Program-made: the position numbers and the translations under genes
In this document: positions 1 to 8,430 of the stretch, piece by piece
Layout: the number at the start of each line of letters is the position of its first letter
How positions within the stretch are numbered: the stretch's first letter is position 1
The notes under the pieces: generated by a model
The model's database searches: none
What the model was told of the DNA's origin: nothing
Seen by the model: only the letters and a program-made list of their open reading frames with translations
NCBI RefSeq assembly: GCF_002312815.1
Contig: NZ_NKQJ01000001.1
Location: 310,126-374,125, forward strand
Reading direction: 5' to 3'
DNA length: 64,000 nucleotides
DNA from: Agaribacterium haliotis
Lineage (GTDB): Bacteria; Pseudomonadota; Gammaproteobacteria; Pseudomonadales; Cellvibrionaceae

Positions 1-66
1 AAAGCTCAGCAAGCGCACAAATGGCACAACAAGTAAACGCGGGAATAGCGCGGCTATATTTTGCGC

Positions 67-1428
67 TTAGTGGCTATTTACATTTGGCGTGCTAAAGGTG
101 AGTTCGTACAATTGAACATCGTCTAGCTGCACCTCACCGCCTTGAGGTTGATTGCTAAGGTACAGCTCAATCTCCGTTGTATGCCGGGCTGTGGTGAACT
201 GCAGACTTTTTTCATGCCAGCGATTGTAAAAATAGCGCACATCAAATTTACCGTCGCCGCCGCTAACCTTTAGGCCCCTGGCTCGTACACCAAAGTAGCT
301 GTTAAACCACTTGTCACGCATATTGGTATCGACACTGTTGGCCGAGGCAAGCAACAAATAACTGGTATTTGGTTTTACCGCGACTGTGCGAGTTAAGGTT
401 GCCGGTTTTTTTAGCACCACAGCTTTACCGCCATCGCGATCAATTAAACTAGCCGGGCCAGACCAGTACTTTAAACCTTGTTCAAAATCACCGTTTTCCA
501 ACAGGTTGCTTCGCACTGGGCACTTGCCGCCAGACTTACCGTCTTTGCGCTGATAGACACGCGCATAATCAACAATAAAATCAATACCCTGCTCACCGTT
601 AAAGTGCTCAGCCTTTAGCTTGTTCGGATTGACTTCCCAGTCAAAACTTTCCATATCAATCCACGGGCGCTGAGGGTTATTGGCGACCCAGGCGTCGCCG
701 AGGTCACTGCGGTTTTTACACTGGATCATGGCCCCGTCTATATAAATCGCAACGTAATTTTTATCCCACTCAAAACCGTAGGTATGAAAATCGTCGGCAA
801 CATTAAAATCAAAGATGTGATCATTTTCCCAAATGCGCTTACCGTAGCTTTTTGAACCTTTACGCCAATCGTGGAAACTGGTGTGAAAGCGTTTTGCAGA
901 CCAGCGATTGTTTGGGTTCCAACCATAACTTTCAAAGGCGTCGGTTTCACCGCCTTTGCCCGTTGTCCAATACGAACTGGAAATTGGCCCCGGAGCCGCC
1001 TTTGAGCGCATCTCCATATAGCCGTAGTGAAAGAAGTTTTTTCCCAGCAGCGCAGCGGCCGTAAGCGGCACATCGCCGTACTGCCAGGCACCGACCGAAT
1101 TGCCTCCACCATTGCCACTGGCGAATTTAAATTGTGTATCCCAGCGCGCAGTCATATACAAAAAGCCATCTTTGACTCGCACATTGGCCGGGTCATACTG
1201 ACTTGGTGCACGCCCCTTCCACTGACCGTTCCACTGGCCGTTCTCGCCTTGATTAAACCAGACATTGCGATCAAAACTGTCGCCATTAAATTCGTCGCTG
1301 ACAGCTTCATTAATAACCCAGCCTGCGCTATTTTCAGGGTCAGAAAGCGGTGGCGGCGCATCGTACGCTCGCACGGACACACTCAAAAATACAAAAAACA
1401 ACAGGGGCAAATAAGAAAGCACCTTCAC
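67..1428 (-). CDS. Secreted GH16 endo-galactanase with C-terminal carbohydrate-binding-like domain
   Basis: A 453-residue exported glycoside hydrolase. Residues 1-21 form a Sec signal peptide ending VRA. The GH16 jelly-roll spans about residues 35-295, and the family catalytic motif ExDxxE is intact as E161-T-D163-A-F-E166 (nucleophile, assisting Asp, acid/base). Residues about 303-445 form a beta-sandwich module beginning LLENGDFEQG, of the CenC/CBM4-like type often fused to polysaccharidases. GH16 members with this motif hydrolyse internal beta-1,4 bonds of agars, porphyrans, carrageenans or furcellaran. The neighbouring anhydro-D-galactose genes favour a carrageenan-type substrate, but the subfamily cannot be fixed by eye. 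It is the last gene of the run dgoK-dgoA-unknown-sulfatase-GH16 and starts 2 bp after the sulfatase stop, so it is probably cotranscribed. The enzyme class is certain; the substrate is inferred. Confidence 0.88.
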   Translation of the reverse strand: MKVLSYLPLLFFVFLSVSVRAYDAPPPLSDPENSAGWVINEAVSDEFNGDSFDRNVWFNQGENGQWNGQWKGRAPSQYDPANVRVKDGFLYMTARWDTQFKFASGNGGGNSVGAWQYGDVPLTAAALLGKNFFHYGYMEMRSKAAPGPISSSYWTTGKGGETDAFESYGWNPNNRWSAKRFHTSFHDWRKGSKSYGKRIWENDHIFDFNVADDFHTYGFEWDKNYVAIYIDGAMIQCKNRSDLGDAWVANNPQRPWIDMESFDWEVNPNKLKAEHFNGEQGIDFIVDYARVYQRKDGKSGGKCPVRSNLLENGDFEQGLKYWSGPASLIDRDGGKAVVLKKPATLTRTVAVKPNTSYLLLASANSVDTNMRDKWFNSYFGVRARGLKVSGGDGKFDVRYFYNRWHEKSLQFTTARHTTEIELYLSNQPQGGEVQLDDVQLYELTFSTPNVNSH

Positions 1429-1429
1429 G

Positions 1430-3019
1430 TTAACTCCCCCCTTTATTTGTTGTTAGCTTAACTTGGGGCGCATCATTGCAGTGTTTGGCACGATACAGTT
1501 TTGGGAAGGTTTTTTGCCAATCGGGTAAACCTTTTGTTTTCCAGGCGCTCTCCCAGCCGTAAGACGGACTATCAAACCACTGCGGCTCGCTATGCAAACA
1601 CGTCCAGTCATACAGAGCTTGAACAAGTTGCCTGTCTTGCTTGGCGGCTTGCTTAGCAGCGTTTTTACGGTTTGATTCACTGCTGTCGTGCTTAAGATCG
1701 TAATAAAACCATTGGCCGTTGCCACTGCTGTACCACTTCTGGTTATTGAGCACCACAGCGCTTTGATTTAAACCGCGATCGGGCTGGTGCATCATAAAAA
1801 ACAAAGGTCGATCGGCGCGGGCGTTAGTGCCAGCGCGAATATGTGGCAGTACATCGACACCGTCAAGGCGCTTGCCCGCGGGAATCTCAGCCTCAGCCAG
1901 GGCGGCAAATGTCGGATAAAAATCCAGCGACGAAATAGCGTGCCCATAGTGGCCGTTGTGCAAAGCTCCATCGGGCCAGTGCCAGAACATCGGCACACGA
2001 ATACCGCCTTCATAAAGCGATGTTTTACCCGCCCTTAATGGTTTATTGCTGGCACTGGCTTGATTGGTTCGGCCGCCATTGTCACTTAAAAAGACAATCA
2101 AGGTATTTTCATAAGCGCCCGTTGCTTTAAGTTTTTCAACCAGGCGCTTAACACCTCTGTCTACCGCGTAAACCATAGCGGTATAGGTCAAGCGCTTACC
2201 TTGGGCAGCTCGGTCACCGAGAATATTTTGAAGCGCAAGCTCATCTTCTGCTTTCGCTTCTTCTGGCGTATGCGGCGCGTTGTAACTCATATACAAAAAG
2301 AACGGCGCTTTATTTTTACTTTCTCTATCAATAAATGCCAAACCGGCGTCGGTTAACATATCGGTAATATAAAGATTGTCGTCGTAACCGCTCTCGGACG
2401 CGTAGTTCTCGTTCTCCATCAACGGGATTTTATAATCCCAGATCTGCTTATTTTCCGGGTCGTAGTTCGCCTGGCGAATAAAGTCCTTGCTGTGATATAC
2501 ATGGCCACCGCCGAGCATGCCGTAAAAATAGTCAAAACCGCGCACATTGGGGCGATACTGCGGCTGCTCACCGAGGTGCCACTTGCCAATCAGCCCCGTG
2601 CGATAACCCGCATCTTGCAGCACCTTGCTGAAAAATATTTCGTCCGTGCTGATACCGTGCTCGCTGTAAGCGGCAAGATTAAATTGCGAACCAAATTCGT
2701 GCTGATAACGCCCTGTCATCAAACCCGCGCGACTTGGGCCACAATAGGGATGGCTGACATAGGCCTGAGAAAACACCGTGCCCTGCTTCGCCAGTTCATC
2801 GATGCTGGGCGTATGGATATCAGACTCGGCTTCAGGCATAAACCCAACATCGGCATAACCTAAATCATCCAGCAAAATTAAAACGATATTCGGTCTTTCT
2901 CGCGCGCTATCCGCTGGCGTACTTTTCTGATCAGTGGCAGCTAGCGAGTTTTGGGTGTCAACACAAACAGCAGCCACAAACAAAACACATGTCAGCACCC
3001 ATAAACTTGATTTTTTCAC
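1430..3019 (-). CDS. Secreted family S1 (formylglycine-dependent) sulfatase
   Basis: A 529-residue arylsulfatase-superfamily enzyme with a Sec signal peptide (about residues 1-28, ending SLAA). The metal-binding DD pair is at D51-D52 in the start motif PNIVLILLDDLGYADVG. The C-x-P-x-R activation motif is C93-G-P-S-R97, where C93 must be oxidised to formylglycine. Family S1 hydrolyses sulfate esters; in a carrageenan locus the expected substrates are galactose-4-sulfate or anhydrogalactose-2-sulfate on oligosaccharides in the periplasm. It lies 17 bp downstream of the unknown secreted protein and 2 bp upstream of the GH16 gene, so it is almost certainly in their operon. No sulfatase-maturating enzyme is encoded in the window. 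S1 subfamily (for example S1_19) not determined. Confidence 0.92.
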   Translation of the reverse strand: MKKSSLWVLTCVLFVAAVCVDTQNSLAATDQKSTPADSARERPNIVLILLDDLGYADVGFMPEAESDIHTPSIDELAKQGTVFSQAYVSHPYCGPSRAGLMTGRYQHEFGSQFNLAAYSEHGISTDEIFFSKVLQDAGYRTGLIGKWHLGEQPQYRPNVRGFDYFYGMLGGGHVYHSKDFIRQANYDPENKQIWDYKIPLMENENYASESGYDDNLYITDMLTDAGLAFIDRESKNKAPFFLYMSYNAPHTPEEAKAEDELALQNILGDRAAQGKRLTYTAMVYAVDRGVKRLVEKLKATGAYENTLIVFLSDNGGRTNQASASNKPLRAGKTSLYEGGIRVPMFWHWPDGALHNGHYGHAISSLDFYPTFAALAEAEIPAGKRLDGVDVLPHIRAGTNARADRPLFFMMHQPDRGLNQSAVVLNNQKWYSSGNGQWFYYDLKHDSSESNRKNAAKQAAKQDRQLVQALYDWTCLHSEPQWFDSPSYGWESAWKTKGLPDWQKTFPKLYRAKHCNDAPQVKLTTNKGGS

Positions 3020-3036
3020 TGTAAATACCTCTATGC

Positions 3037-3780
3037 TTAGCCGGCAGTTAAATCAAACGGCATATGATATTTTTCGCCGATGGCCTCATCAGCCTTGGAC
3101 TCAGAGACATAGACAACCCAGACATAGCCACCGGCGGGAATCTTCTCGGCCAGCTTGGTAATTGGCAGGCTCCACTCACCCGGCTTTGTTAACGGATAGA
3201 CGATGGTGGTTACCGCTTGGTTGCTCTGTTTGTCAAAGAGCTTGATATGTAAATCACGGGGCTGAGTGATCGAATAGTTCACGTGCAGGGTATTCTCTTC
3301 ATTGCCAACTTCTTTGGGCCAACGCACACGGTCGACCTTATCCGTATCGGAAAACACAACCTGCTCTTGGTACACATCCGAATCGACCACAGTAAATACA
3401 CTGTTCATTTCATTGCCGACACGCGCGTTCCAGTTTTTTCCTCGCGGCGTCATATAGGCACCAACGCGATATTGCCCCGGTTTTAAACCTTCGGTATCGA
3501 GCTCAACATGATAGGTGCCACTTTTCTTTATTCGCAGGCGCCTTTCACTGATATTTTTCCAGGTATCAAAATAGCGAACAAGAATGTAGATATCTCGCGC
3601 TTTTTTAATATCAACATCAAAATCGACACGCAACTTTTCTTTGCCGCCAATATATTCAACCGCCGAAAACGTATTGATTTGATCAACCTTTTTTTCACTA
3701 GCATGTACAACAGCAACGAAAAAGAATACGCTTACAAGCAGAGCTTTAAAGCAGGTAAAAGAGAGTTTTTTTATTTTCAT
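3037..3780 (-). CDS. Unknown secreted protein with two tandem beta-sandwich repeats
   Basis: A 247-residue protein with a signal peptide (about residues 1-27, ending VHA). I recognise no family. The mature protein is an internal duplication of two units of about 100 residues. Each starts with a strand pattern like KLRVDFDV (first) or TLHVNYSI (second), continues through a charged hairpin, and ends in a GxYxVxxYM / GGYVWVVYV strand. The two are joined by a short segment containing VVDSDVYQEQVVFSD. No catalytic motif stands out. Such Ig-like or FN3-like repeats in a polysaccharide locus suggest glycan binding or a scaffold role, but that is inference. It sits between dgoA (39 bp away) and the sulfatase (17 bp away) in the same transcription unit, which ties it to carrageenan use. 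Confidence 0.8.
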   Translation of the reverse strand: MKIKKLSFTCFKALLVSVFFFVAVVHASEKKVDQINTFSAVEYIGGKEKLRVDFDVDIKKARDIYILVRYFDTWKNISERRLRIKKSGTYHVELDTEGLKPGQYRVGAYMTPRGKNWNARVGNEMNSVFTVVDSDVYQEQVVFSDTDKVDRVRWPKEVGNEENTLHVNYSITQPRDLHIKLFDKQSNQAVTTIVYPLTKPGEWSLPITKLAEKIPAGGYVWVVYVSESKADEAIGEKYHMPFDLTAG

Positions 3781-3819
3781 CGTTATAACCTCGGCTTAGT
3801 ATCCCTCGCTGGGAAATTG

Positions 3820-4461
3820 TTATTTACAGGCCTCCAGCGCCTGAAAGTAACTCTTAACAAACGCACGCGCATTTATACGCAGCTGCTGATCATCCAAATC
3901 AGGGCGATATAGCGAAGCGCCGAGGCCAAAACCATCGGCGCCCAACTGTAAGTAGGGTTTCATACTGTCAACACTTGGGTTAATACCACCAACGGGTATG
4001 CACAATGTGCCTGCCGGCAATACCGACCTCAGCGCCTTAAAACCGTCGAGGCCGACTTGTGAAATCGGAAACAACTTAAGGCCACTCGCACCAGCGGCCA
4101 GGGCAGTGAACGCCTCGCTCGGCGTAACCACACCGGGTAAACAAACGCAGCCAGCCGCTGTCGCTGCGCGTATCACACCTTCATTTAAGTTTGGTGTCAC
4201 CACTAAGCGCGCACCGGTAGCAATAACCGCTTCAGCTTGCGCCAAAGTGGTAACGGTGCCAGCACCGACCAGACGCGACTGACCAAAGTGTTCAACTAAA
4301 AGGCGAATCGAGCGCAAGGCCTCCGGGCTATTTAACGGTACTTCGATCATCGTAAAGCCTTCATCAATTAGAATCGAAGCACATCTGACGACGTCATTGG
4401 GCGTCACTGCACGCAAAATGGCAATCAGTGGAAGTTGTTGTTTGATATCAAAGTCAGCCAT
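3820..4461 (-). CDS. dgoA: 2-dehydro-3-deoxy-6-phosphogalactonate aldolase (DgoA/DauD)
   Basis: A 213-residue class I aldolase of the KDPG/KDPGal family that cleaves 2-keto-3-deoxy-6-phospho-D-galactonate to pyruvate and D-glyceraldehyde-3-phosphate. The expected features are present: PLIAILRA near the N-terminus, E40 in MIEVPLNSP, the phosphate and substrate loop VGAGTVT, TPNLNEGV, LPGVVTPSEA, and the Schiff-base lysine K129 in GLKLFPIS. The length is normal for the family. The reading frame overlaps the upstream kinase gene by 8 bp, indicating translational coupling, and this pairing with DgoK is what sets the pathway as the galactonate (C4-epimer) route. It is the final step of the predicted anhydro-D-galactose pathway. 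The alternative, a generic KDPG aldolase (Eda), is less likely because of the adjacent kinase. Confidence 0.93.
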   Translation of the reverse strand: MADFDIKQQLPLIAILRAVTPNDVVRCASILIDEGFTMIEVPLNSPEALRSIRLLVEHFGQSRLVGAGTVTTLAQAEAVIATGARLVVTPNLNEGVIRAATAAGCVCLPGVVTPSEAFTALAAGASGLKLFPISQVGLDGFKALRSVLPAGTLCIPVGGINPSVDSMKPYLQLGADGFGLGASLYRPDLDDQQLRINARAFVKSYFQALEACK

Positions 4462-5365
4462 TTTGTTTTTCCTGAATCAATTGAGCCATACCAGCAAGAA
4501 AACAGTCGTTGCCACTTATCGTCGTGCTGTGAATTCCTAAGTGGCTACAGGCAAGTTCGTAGCGATTACACAAACTTGCGCCGCCGACAAGGTAATAATG
4601 CGCTGCAACAGCCTGTTTTAATTCGTTGCCTATTAATACGCCGCTTAAATAATCAGCTGCGTTTAGCTCATCTAAATGATTAAACAAACGCTGCGTCCAA
4701 GTGCGAAATAGGGTATTGCTGAGCGCTGAGCTTGCGAACCCATCATCCACCCCACGCAAAAATGCGCCGTTGTGCTTACCCAATTCATCTAAGTGCAAAT
4801 CCTTGCCAAGCAACATATTTTCACTGACAACGGCAAACATCTCGCCGCTTAAGTAGCTGGCAAACGACTGTATTTTATTGTCCACCACATGCACATGCTT
4901 GTTGTGTGTGCCCGGAAACATCGCGTTAAACTCGCTTTTCCCAACTAAATTTGCCAAGCCAAAAATCTGTATTTCTTCACCGCGCATCACGTCGAATACA
5001 GCGCTTTGCACCTCGCAGCTGACGCCCGGTACGATGGTTGCTTTTGCCCCCCAAGGCAAAATAAATTCACAGGCGCCACGGGCAAGATCCGCGAGCGATG
5101 CCGCGGTGGGAACATACGCAACATTGACCCAACCTTTGGCTGAACCGACCATGCCCGCCATAAAAACCGGTATTGATTGATAATCTGGTAAAAAGTCACT
5201 GAGCACATTTTCAAGCGCGTGGGCAAAAGCGCCCTGCTCAACTTGTAACAAGCCCAAGGGGCGCTCGATTACCCCGAGAACATTTGCATCGCTATCTAGC
5301 TGAAAGGCACGAAAATTGGTCGTGCCCCAATCCACAATTAAACTGTTTACTGCGGCGTCTTGCAT
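4454..5365 (-). CDS. dgoK: 2-dehydro-3-deoxygalactonokinase (DgoK/DauC)
   Basis: A 303-residue cytosolic sugar-acid kinase that phosphorylates 2-keto-3-deoxy-D-galactonate at C6 using ATP. DgoK hallmarks are visible: the ASKHA-type phosphate-binding start IVDWGTTNFRAF (residues 10-21), PVFMAGMVGSAKGW, the segment VPGVSCE, the MRGEE motif, FPGTHNKHV, and the C-terminal ALIGNEL-like segment SGVLIGNEL followed by VGGASLC. The length matches the family. It overlaps dgoA by 8 bp. A strong intrinsic terminator separates it from the aldehyde dehydrogenase gene upstream, so its expression must come from read-through or its own promoter, although the two sets of genes catalyse consecutive steps. Confidence 0.94.
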   Translation of the reverse strand: MQDAAVNSLIVDWGTTNFRAFQLDSDANVLGVIERPLGLLQVEQGAFAHALENVLSDFLPDYQSIPVFMAGMVGSAKGWVNVAYVPTAASLADLARGACEFILPWGAKATIVPGVSCEVQSAVFDVMRGEEIQIFGLANLVGKSEFNAMFPGTHNKHVHVVDNKIQSFASYLSGEMFAVVSENMLLGKDLHLDELGKHNGAFLRGVDDGFASSALSNTLFRTWTQRLFNHLDELNAADYLSGVLIGNELKQAVAAHYYLVGGASLCNRYELACSHLGIHSTTISGNDCFLAGMAQLIQEKQNG

Positions 5366-5376
5366 AAACTTGTCTC

Positions 5377-5414
5377 AAAAAAAAGCGCTGGACCGCCATC
5401 ACGGAACCAGCGCT
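5377..5414 (-). terminator. Intrinsic terminator between the aldehyde dehydrogenase gene and dgoK
   Basis: Read on the minus strand, an 8-bp stem (AGCGCTGG paired with CCAGCGCT, 5384-5391 with 5407-5414), extended by an inner CCG/CGG pairing, is followed directly by a run of eight T. It lies in the 85-bp gap downstream of the dehydrogenase stop and upstream of dgoK. It would separate the cycloisomerase-dehydrogenase transcript from dgoK-dgoA or reduce read-through. Confidence 0.8.
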
Positions 5415-5450
5415 GCTATCTACGAATAAGAAAAGAGGGAGAGCTTAAAC

Positions 5451-6968
5451 CTATTCGTTAATTAAAACCGATACACGCTTGAGCGTCAGATACTCTTCAA
5501 GGCTGTAGTGAGAGCAGTCTTTGCCCACCCCGCTTTGTTTTAAGCCACCGTGCGGCAGGTGCACGGCGTAGTGAACTTCATTGATGCAGACACTACCGGC
5601 CTGTATTTGTTCTGCCGCTTGCATCGCTCGTTGCAACTGGCTGGTATAGACATAGGCGGCCAAACCGTAGACGTTGTCGTTGGCCAGAGCAATAACATCG
5701 TCACTGTCGCTGAATTTAATCACCGGCAATACCGGGCCAAAAATTTCATCACAGGCAATAGGCATATCCAGGCTGACATCTTTCAGTATTGTCGGCTGTA
5801 GCCACGAGCCTGCGGATTTTTCCGCGGGTATTTGCCCACCGGTTACCAGGGCAGCGCCGGCATCCAATGAAGCTTGAATATTGCTAACAATAGTGTCGCG
5901 CGCGCGGTCATTAATTAGCGGCCCCATCTTGCGGCCTTCACCGCTTCCAGCCTGCAATACAATACCTTCGGCACGCGCTTTAGCCTGCTCCAGAAATTTA
6001 TCGTAAATACGCTCGTGCACAAAACAGCGATTCGGCGAAACACAAACCTGCCCGCTGTTGGCAAATTTCAAATCGACAATATCGTTGACGGCTTTTTCCA
6101 AATCAGCATCGTCGTAGACAACAACCGGAGCATTGCCACCGAGCTCTAACGAGAAACGCTTGACACTGCTACACGCAGTTTTCATCGCCGCAACACCTGA
6201 GCGGGTCGAGCCAATCATAGTAAACATGGCGGTGCTTTTGCTGGTTAACAGCGGGTCGGTAATGTCGTAGCGATCACCGGTAATAACATTTATCACGCCT
6301 GCGGGAATACCTGCCTCAAGCGCAAGTTCTGCGCACAGCAAACTTGCAAGCGGCGTTTCCGCCGACGGTTTGACTATGGCCGCACAACCCGATGCCAGTG
6401 ATGGGCCAAGCTTGTAACCCAAATTTAACAGCGGGAAATTCCACGCCAGATACCCGACCACCACTCCGAGTGGCTGGCGCCGAATATAGTGTAAAAAGCG
6501 GCCATCAGGGTCGCTAATAGTCGGCTGATCCGTACGCGCTGCTTCTTCGACAAAAAACTTAAGGCAGGTAATTAACATGCCAAAGTCGTAATCGGCATTG
6601 TCGTAGGGTTTGCCTGTTTCACTGATCAAAACAGCAATAATATCTTCGCGCTTTGCTTGTAGCAGCTCTGCCCAGCGCAAAATAAGCTCGCTGCGCTCAG
6701 CCAGTGATGTCGCCGACCACTGCGCAAAACCTTTATCTGCCGCAGCAATCACTTGCTTTATTTGAGCACTGTTAATTTGCGGCACCCGAGCGATCAATTC
6801 ACCGTTTGCGGGGTTAAAAACATCGATGCTATTGTTGGCATTGTCGGTACTGTCGCCTGAACTATCGGTACTGTCACCTGAACTATCGGCACTGTCACCT
6901 GAACTGACCAAGCCATCAGCCAAACCAACGAGCTTGCCATCGATCAACATACGGTAGTTGTGCTTCAT
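5451..6968 (-). CDS. Aldehyde dehydrogenase, predicted 3,6-anhydro-D-galactose dehydrogenase (DauA-like)
   Basis: A 505-residue NAD(P)-dependent aldehyde dehydrogenase with no signal peptide. The general base is E275 in FSLELGGNAP and the catalytic cysteine is C309 in NSGQVCVSPNRC, with the normal 34-residue spacing. The cofactor-site segments PWNFPLL-like (AWNFPLLNLG) and KPSAETPL are present. In this setting it should oxidise 3,6-anhydro-D-galactose to 3,6-anhydrogalactonate, the first cytosolic step before the cycloisomerase, whose gene it overlaps by 4 bp. Position 22-42 carries an unusual acidic linker of three copies of SSGD(S)xD-type heptads not expected in the family. General succinate-semialdehyde-type dehydrogenases look alike, so substrate is inferred from context. 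Confidence 0.88.
   Translation of the reverse strand: MKHNYRMLIDGKLVGLADGLVSSGDSADSSGDSTDSSGDSTDNANNSIDVFNPANGELIARVPQINSAQIKQVIAAADKGFAQWSATSLAERSELILRWAELLQAKREDIIAVLISETGKPYDNADYDFGMLITCLKFFVEEAARTDQPTISDPDGRFLHYIRRQPLGVVVGYLAWNFPLLNLGYKLGPSLASGCAAIVKPSAETPLASLLCAELALEAGIPAGVINVITGDRYDITDPLLTSKSTAMFTMIGSTRSGVAAMKTACSSVKRFSLELGGNAPVVVYDDADLEKAVNDIVDLKFANSGQVCVSPNRCFVHERIYDKFLEQAKARAEGIVLQAGSGEGRKMGPLINDRARDTIVSNIQASLDAGAALVTGGQIPAEKSAGSWLQPTILKDVSLDMPIACDEIFGPVLPVIKFSDSDDVIALANDNVYGLAAYVYTSQLQRAMQAAEQIQAGSVCINEVHYAVHLPHGGLKQSGVGKDCSHYSLEEYLTLKRVSVLINE
6843..6905 (-). repeat. Three tandem 21-bp repeats inside the aldehyde dehydrogenase gene
   Basis: Three near-identical, in-frame 21-bp units encode three heptapeptides (SSGDSAD, SSGDSTD, SSGDSTD; residues 22-42) in the N-terminal part of the dehydrogenase. 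A further partial echo (NANNSID) follows. Because the unit is a multiple of three, copy-number change would alter linker length without breaking the frame. Confidence 0.9.
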
Positions 6969-8116
6969 GCTTTGTTTTCCGTTTTGCTAACTAAATAGTG
7001 TTTCATTGCTTCGCTATCAATACTCACACCGAGCCCCGGCGCTGTCGGTACGCTGGCCTGCCCCTGTTTAACGTCGATCACTTGTTCATAAATATCATCG
7101 CGCAGCGGGTTTTCCGTGCGATCGTATTCGAGCAGTAAACGTTTCTCTTCATAGCGGCCTGGCTCGGGATAGGCACTTGCCAAAAAGTGTGTTGCCGCTG
7201 CCAAGTTTAATTGCGTCCCCCAAACATGGGCGACACAATTTAAGCCATTTGCCGAAGCCAGGGCGCGAATTTTTAGCGCCTCGCTCGGCCCGCCGCAGTA
7301 CGCCATGTCCGGCTGCAAGATCTGCACACCTCCGGCGGCTATCAATTTTTGATAACCAAAACGTGTTTGCTCACACTCCCCGGTTGCAATGGCAAGATCA
7401 AGCTTGTCGCTTAACTGGCGAAACATATGGCTGTGTTCTGGGCTTAGCGGCTCTTCAAACCAGCGGTAGTTCAGCTCGTCTAACACGCGCCCAATACGCA
7501 CAGCTTCAGGTAGGTCAAAGGCGTGATTTGAATCGGCCATCAACTCGGTGTTGGGCAGAGCATCGCGCAAAGCGCGGGCAAACTTTTCGTCGAACTCAAG
7601 GTTTTTGCCAACCTTGATTTTCATCGCCTCAAAGCCTTGCTGCGCATAGGTAAGGCCCTCTTCAATCAGCGCCGGCAATAACTTGTCTTCGGGTAGATCG
7701 AGGTAATACATACCCGTCGCGTAACAGCTGACCTTGTCTCGCTGACGACCGCCCATCAACTCGCTGACACTCTGGCCAAGCAATTTGCCTTTTAAGTCCC
7801 AAAGCGCCATATCGATGCCGCTCATGGCCGCCATCATCACCCCTGCGCGAGCAAAATCGAGTGACGAGCGCCACATATGTTGCCAAATCGCATCGGTGGC
7901 CACCGGATTCATGCCGACAATACGCGAGGCGTAGAACTTCTCAACACAGCCCTGAATAACATCGGCCGGGCCATAACACTCACCCCAACCGCTGACGCCG
8001 TCGCTGACAACCTCTACCACCAACACGTTGCGCTGGCCGTAATACCACTGAGAAAAACCAAAGGGCGCTTTGAGCTCACAGCGCAAATGGTAGGTGCGTA
8101 TGCAATCAATTTTCAT
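6965..8116 (-). CDS. Enolase-superfamily cycloisomerase, predicted 3,6-anhydro-D-galactonate cycloisomerase (DauB-like)
   Basis: A 383-residue mandelate racemase/muconate lactonizing enzyme family protein. Catalytic elements are intact: the KxK pair K166-I-K168; metal ligands D195 (MADSNHAFD), E221 (FEEP) and E247 (GE); then D270 and H297 of the Asp-His dyad (QPDMAY, VAHVWG). This family includes the anhydrogalactonate cycloisomerases that open 3,6-anhydrogalactonate to 2-keto-3-deoxygalactonate, the substrate of DgoK. Its stop overlaps the start of the dehydrogenase gene by 4 bp, so the two are translationally coupled and form one transcription unit. The promoter region upstream carries a perfect copy of the locus operator at 8262-8278. 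A galactonate or glucarate dehydratase is the alternative, but the dehydrogenase, kinase and aldolase partners support the call. Confidence 0.86.
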   Translation of the reverse strand: MKIDCIRTYHLRCELKAPFGFSQWYYGQRNVLVVEVVSDGVSGWGECYGPADVIQGCVEKFYASRIVGMNPVATDAIWQHMWRSSLDFARAGVMMAAMSGIDMALWDLKGKLLGQSVSELMGGRQRDKVSCYATGMYYLDLPEDKLLPALIEEGLTYAQQGFEAMKIKVGKNLEFDEKFARALRDALPNTELMADSNHAFDLPEAVRIGRVLDELNYRWFEEPLSPEHSHMFRQLSDKLDLAIATGECEQTRFGYQKLIAAGGVQILQPDMAYCGGPSEALKIRALASANGLNCVAHVWGTQLNLAAATHFLASAYPEPGRYEEKRLLLEYDRTENPLRDDIYEQVIDVKQGQASVPTAPGLGVSIDSEAMKHYLVSKTENKA

Positions 8117-8261
8117 TATTACTATTTCTTATCTGTCTTTGATCTACGGGGCAAACAGGCAGTACCCAAATCCTATACACCCATTTGTTGCCGTCGAGGC
8201 CACATAGCAGCATCGACACCCTACCCCCGCCACTGCAATTCAGCAGATGAATGAATATATA

Positions 8262-8278
8262 TAAACATAATATGTTTA
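8262..8278. promoter_or_regulatory. Predicted GntR operator in the divergent promoter region (site 1)
   Basis: Perfect palindrome TAAACATAATATGTTTA (17 bp with one central base). The same 15-bp core occurs at 14972-14986, and closely related sites occur at three other positions in this locus. It lies 146 bp upstream of the cycloisomerase start. The minus-strand reading contains TATTAT, a possible -10 element, so binding would block transcription. The 314-bp divergent gap 8117-8430 contains no gene; this site and the one at 8389 are its recognisable content. Confidence 0.75.
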
Positions 8279-8388
8279 AAACATCAATAAAAACACTTTG
8301 TTAGTGCAAATACAGACAGGCCAGCGAGTCACCTGGTTTACGCCGTTATATATCTCAACTCAGCAAACACTACATTTAGAATGAAAAC

Positions 8389-8403
8389 AAAGGTATGATG
8401 TTT
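8389..8403. promoter_or_regulatory. Predicted GntR operator overlapping the promoter of the SMP-30-like gene (site 2)
   Basis: AAAGGTATGATGTTT matches AAACATATGATGTTT, found exactly at 23488 and 27367, at 13 of 15 positions. It contains TATGAT (8394-8399), a good -10 element about 31 bp before the ATG at 8431, so a bound repressor would sit on the core promoter. Confidence 0.65.
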
Positions 8404-8430
8404 ATATCAAATAATAATTAGGCAACAAAA

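Noticed and set aside
3061..3075. CATATGATATTTTTC resembling the GntR operator
   Set aside because: It lies inside a coding region, has only one good half and no palindrome.
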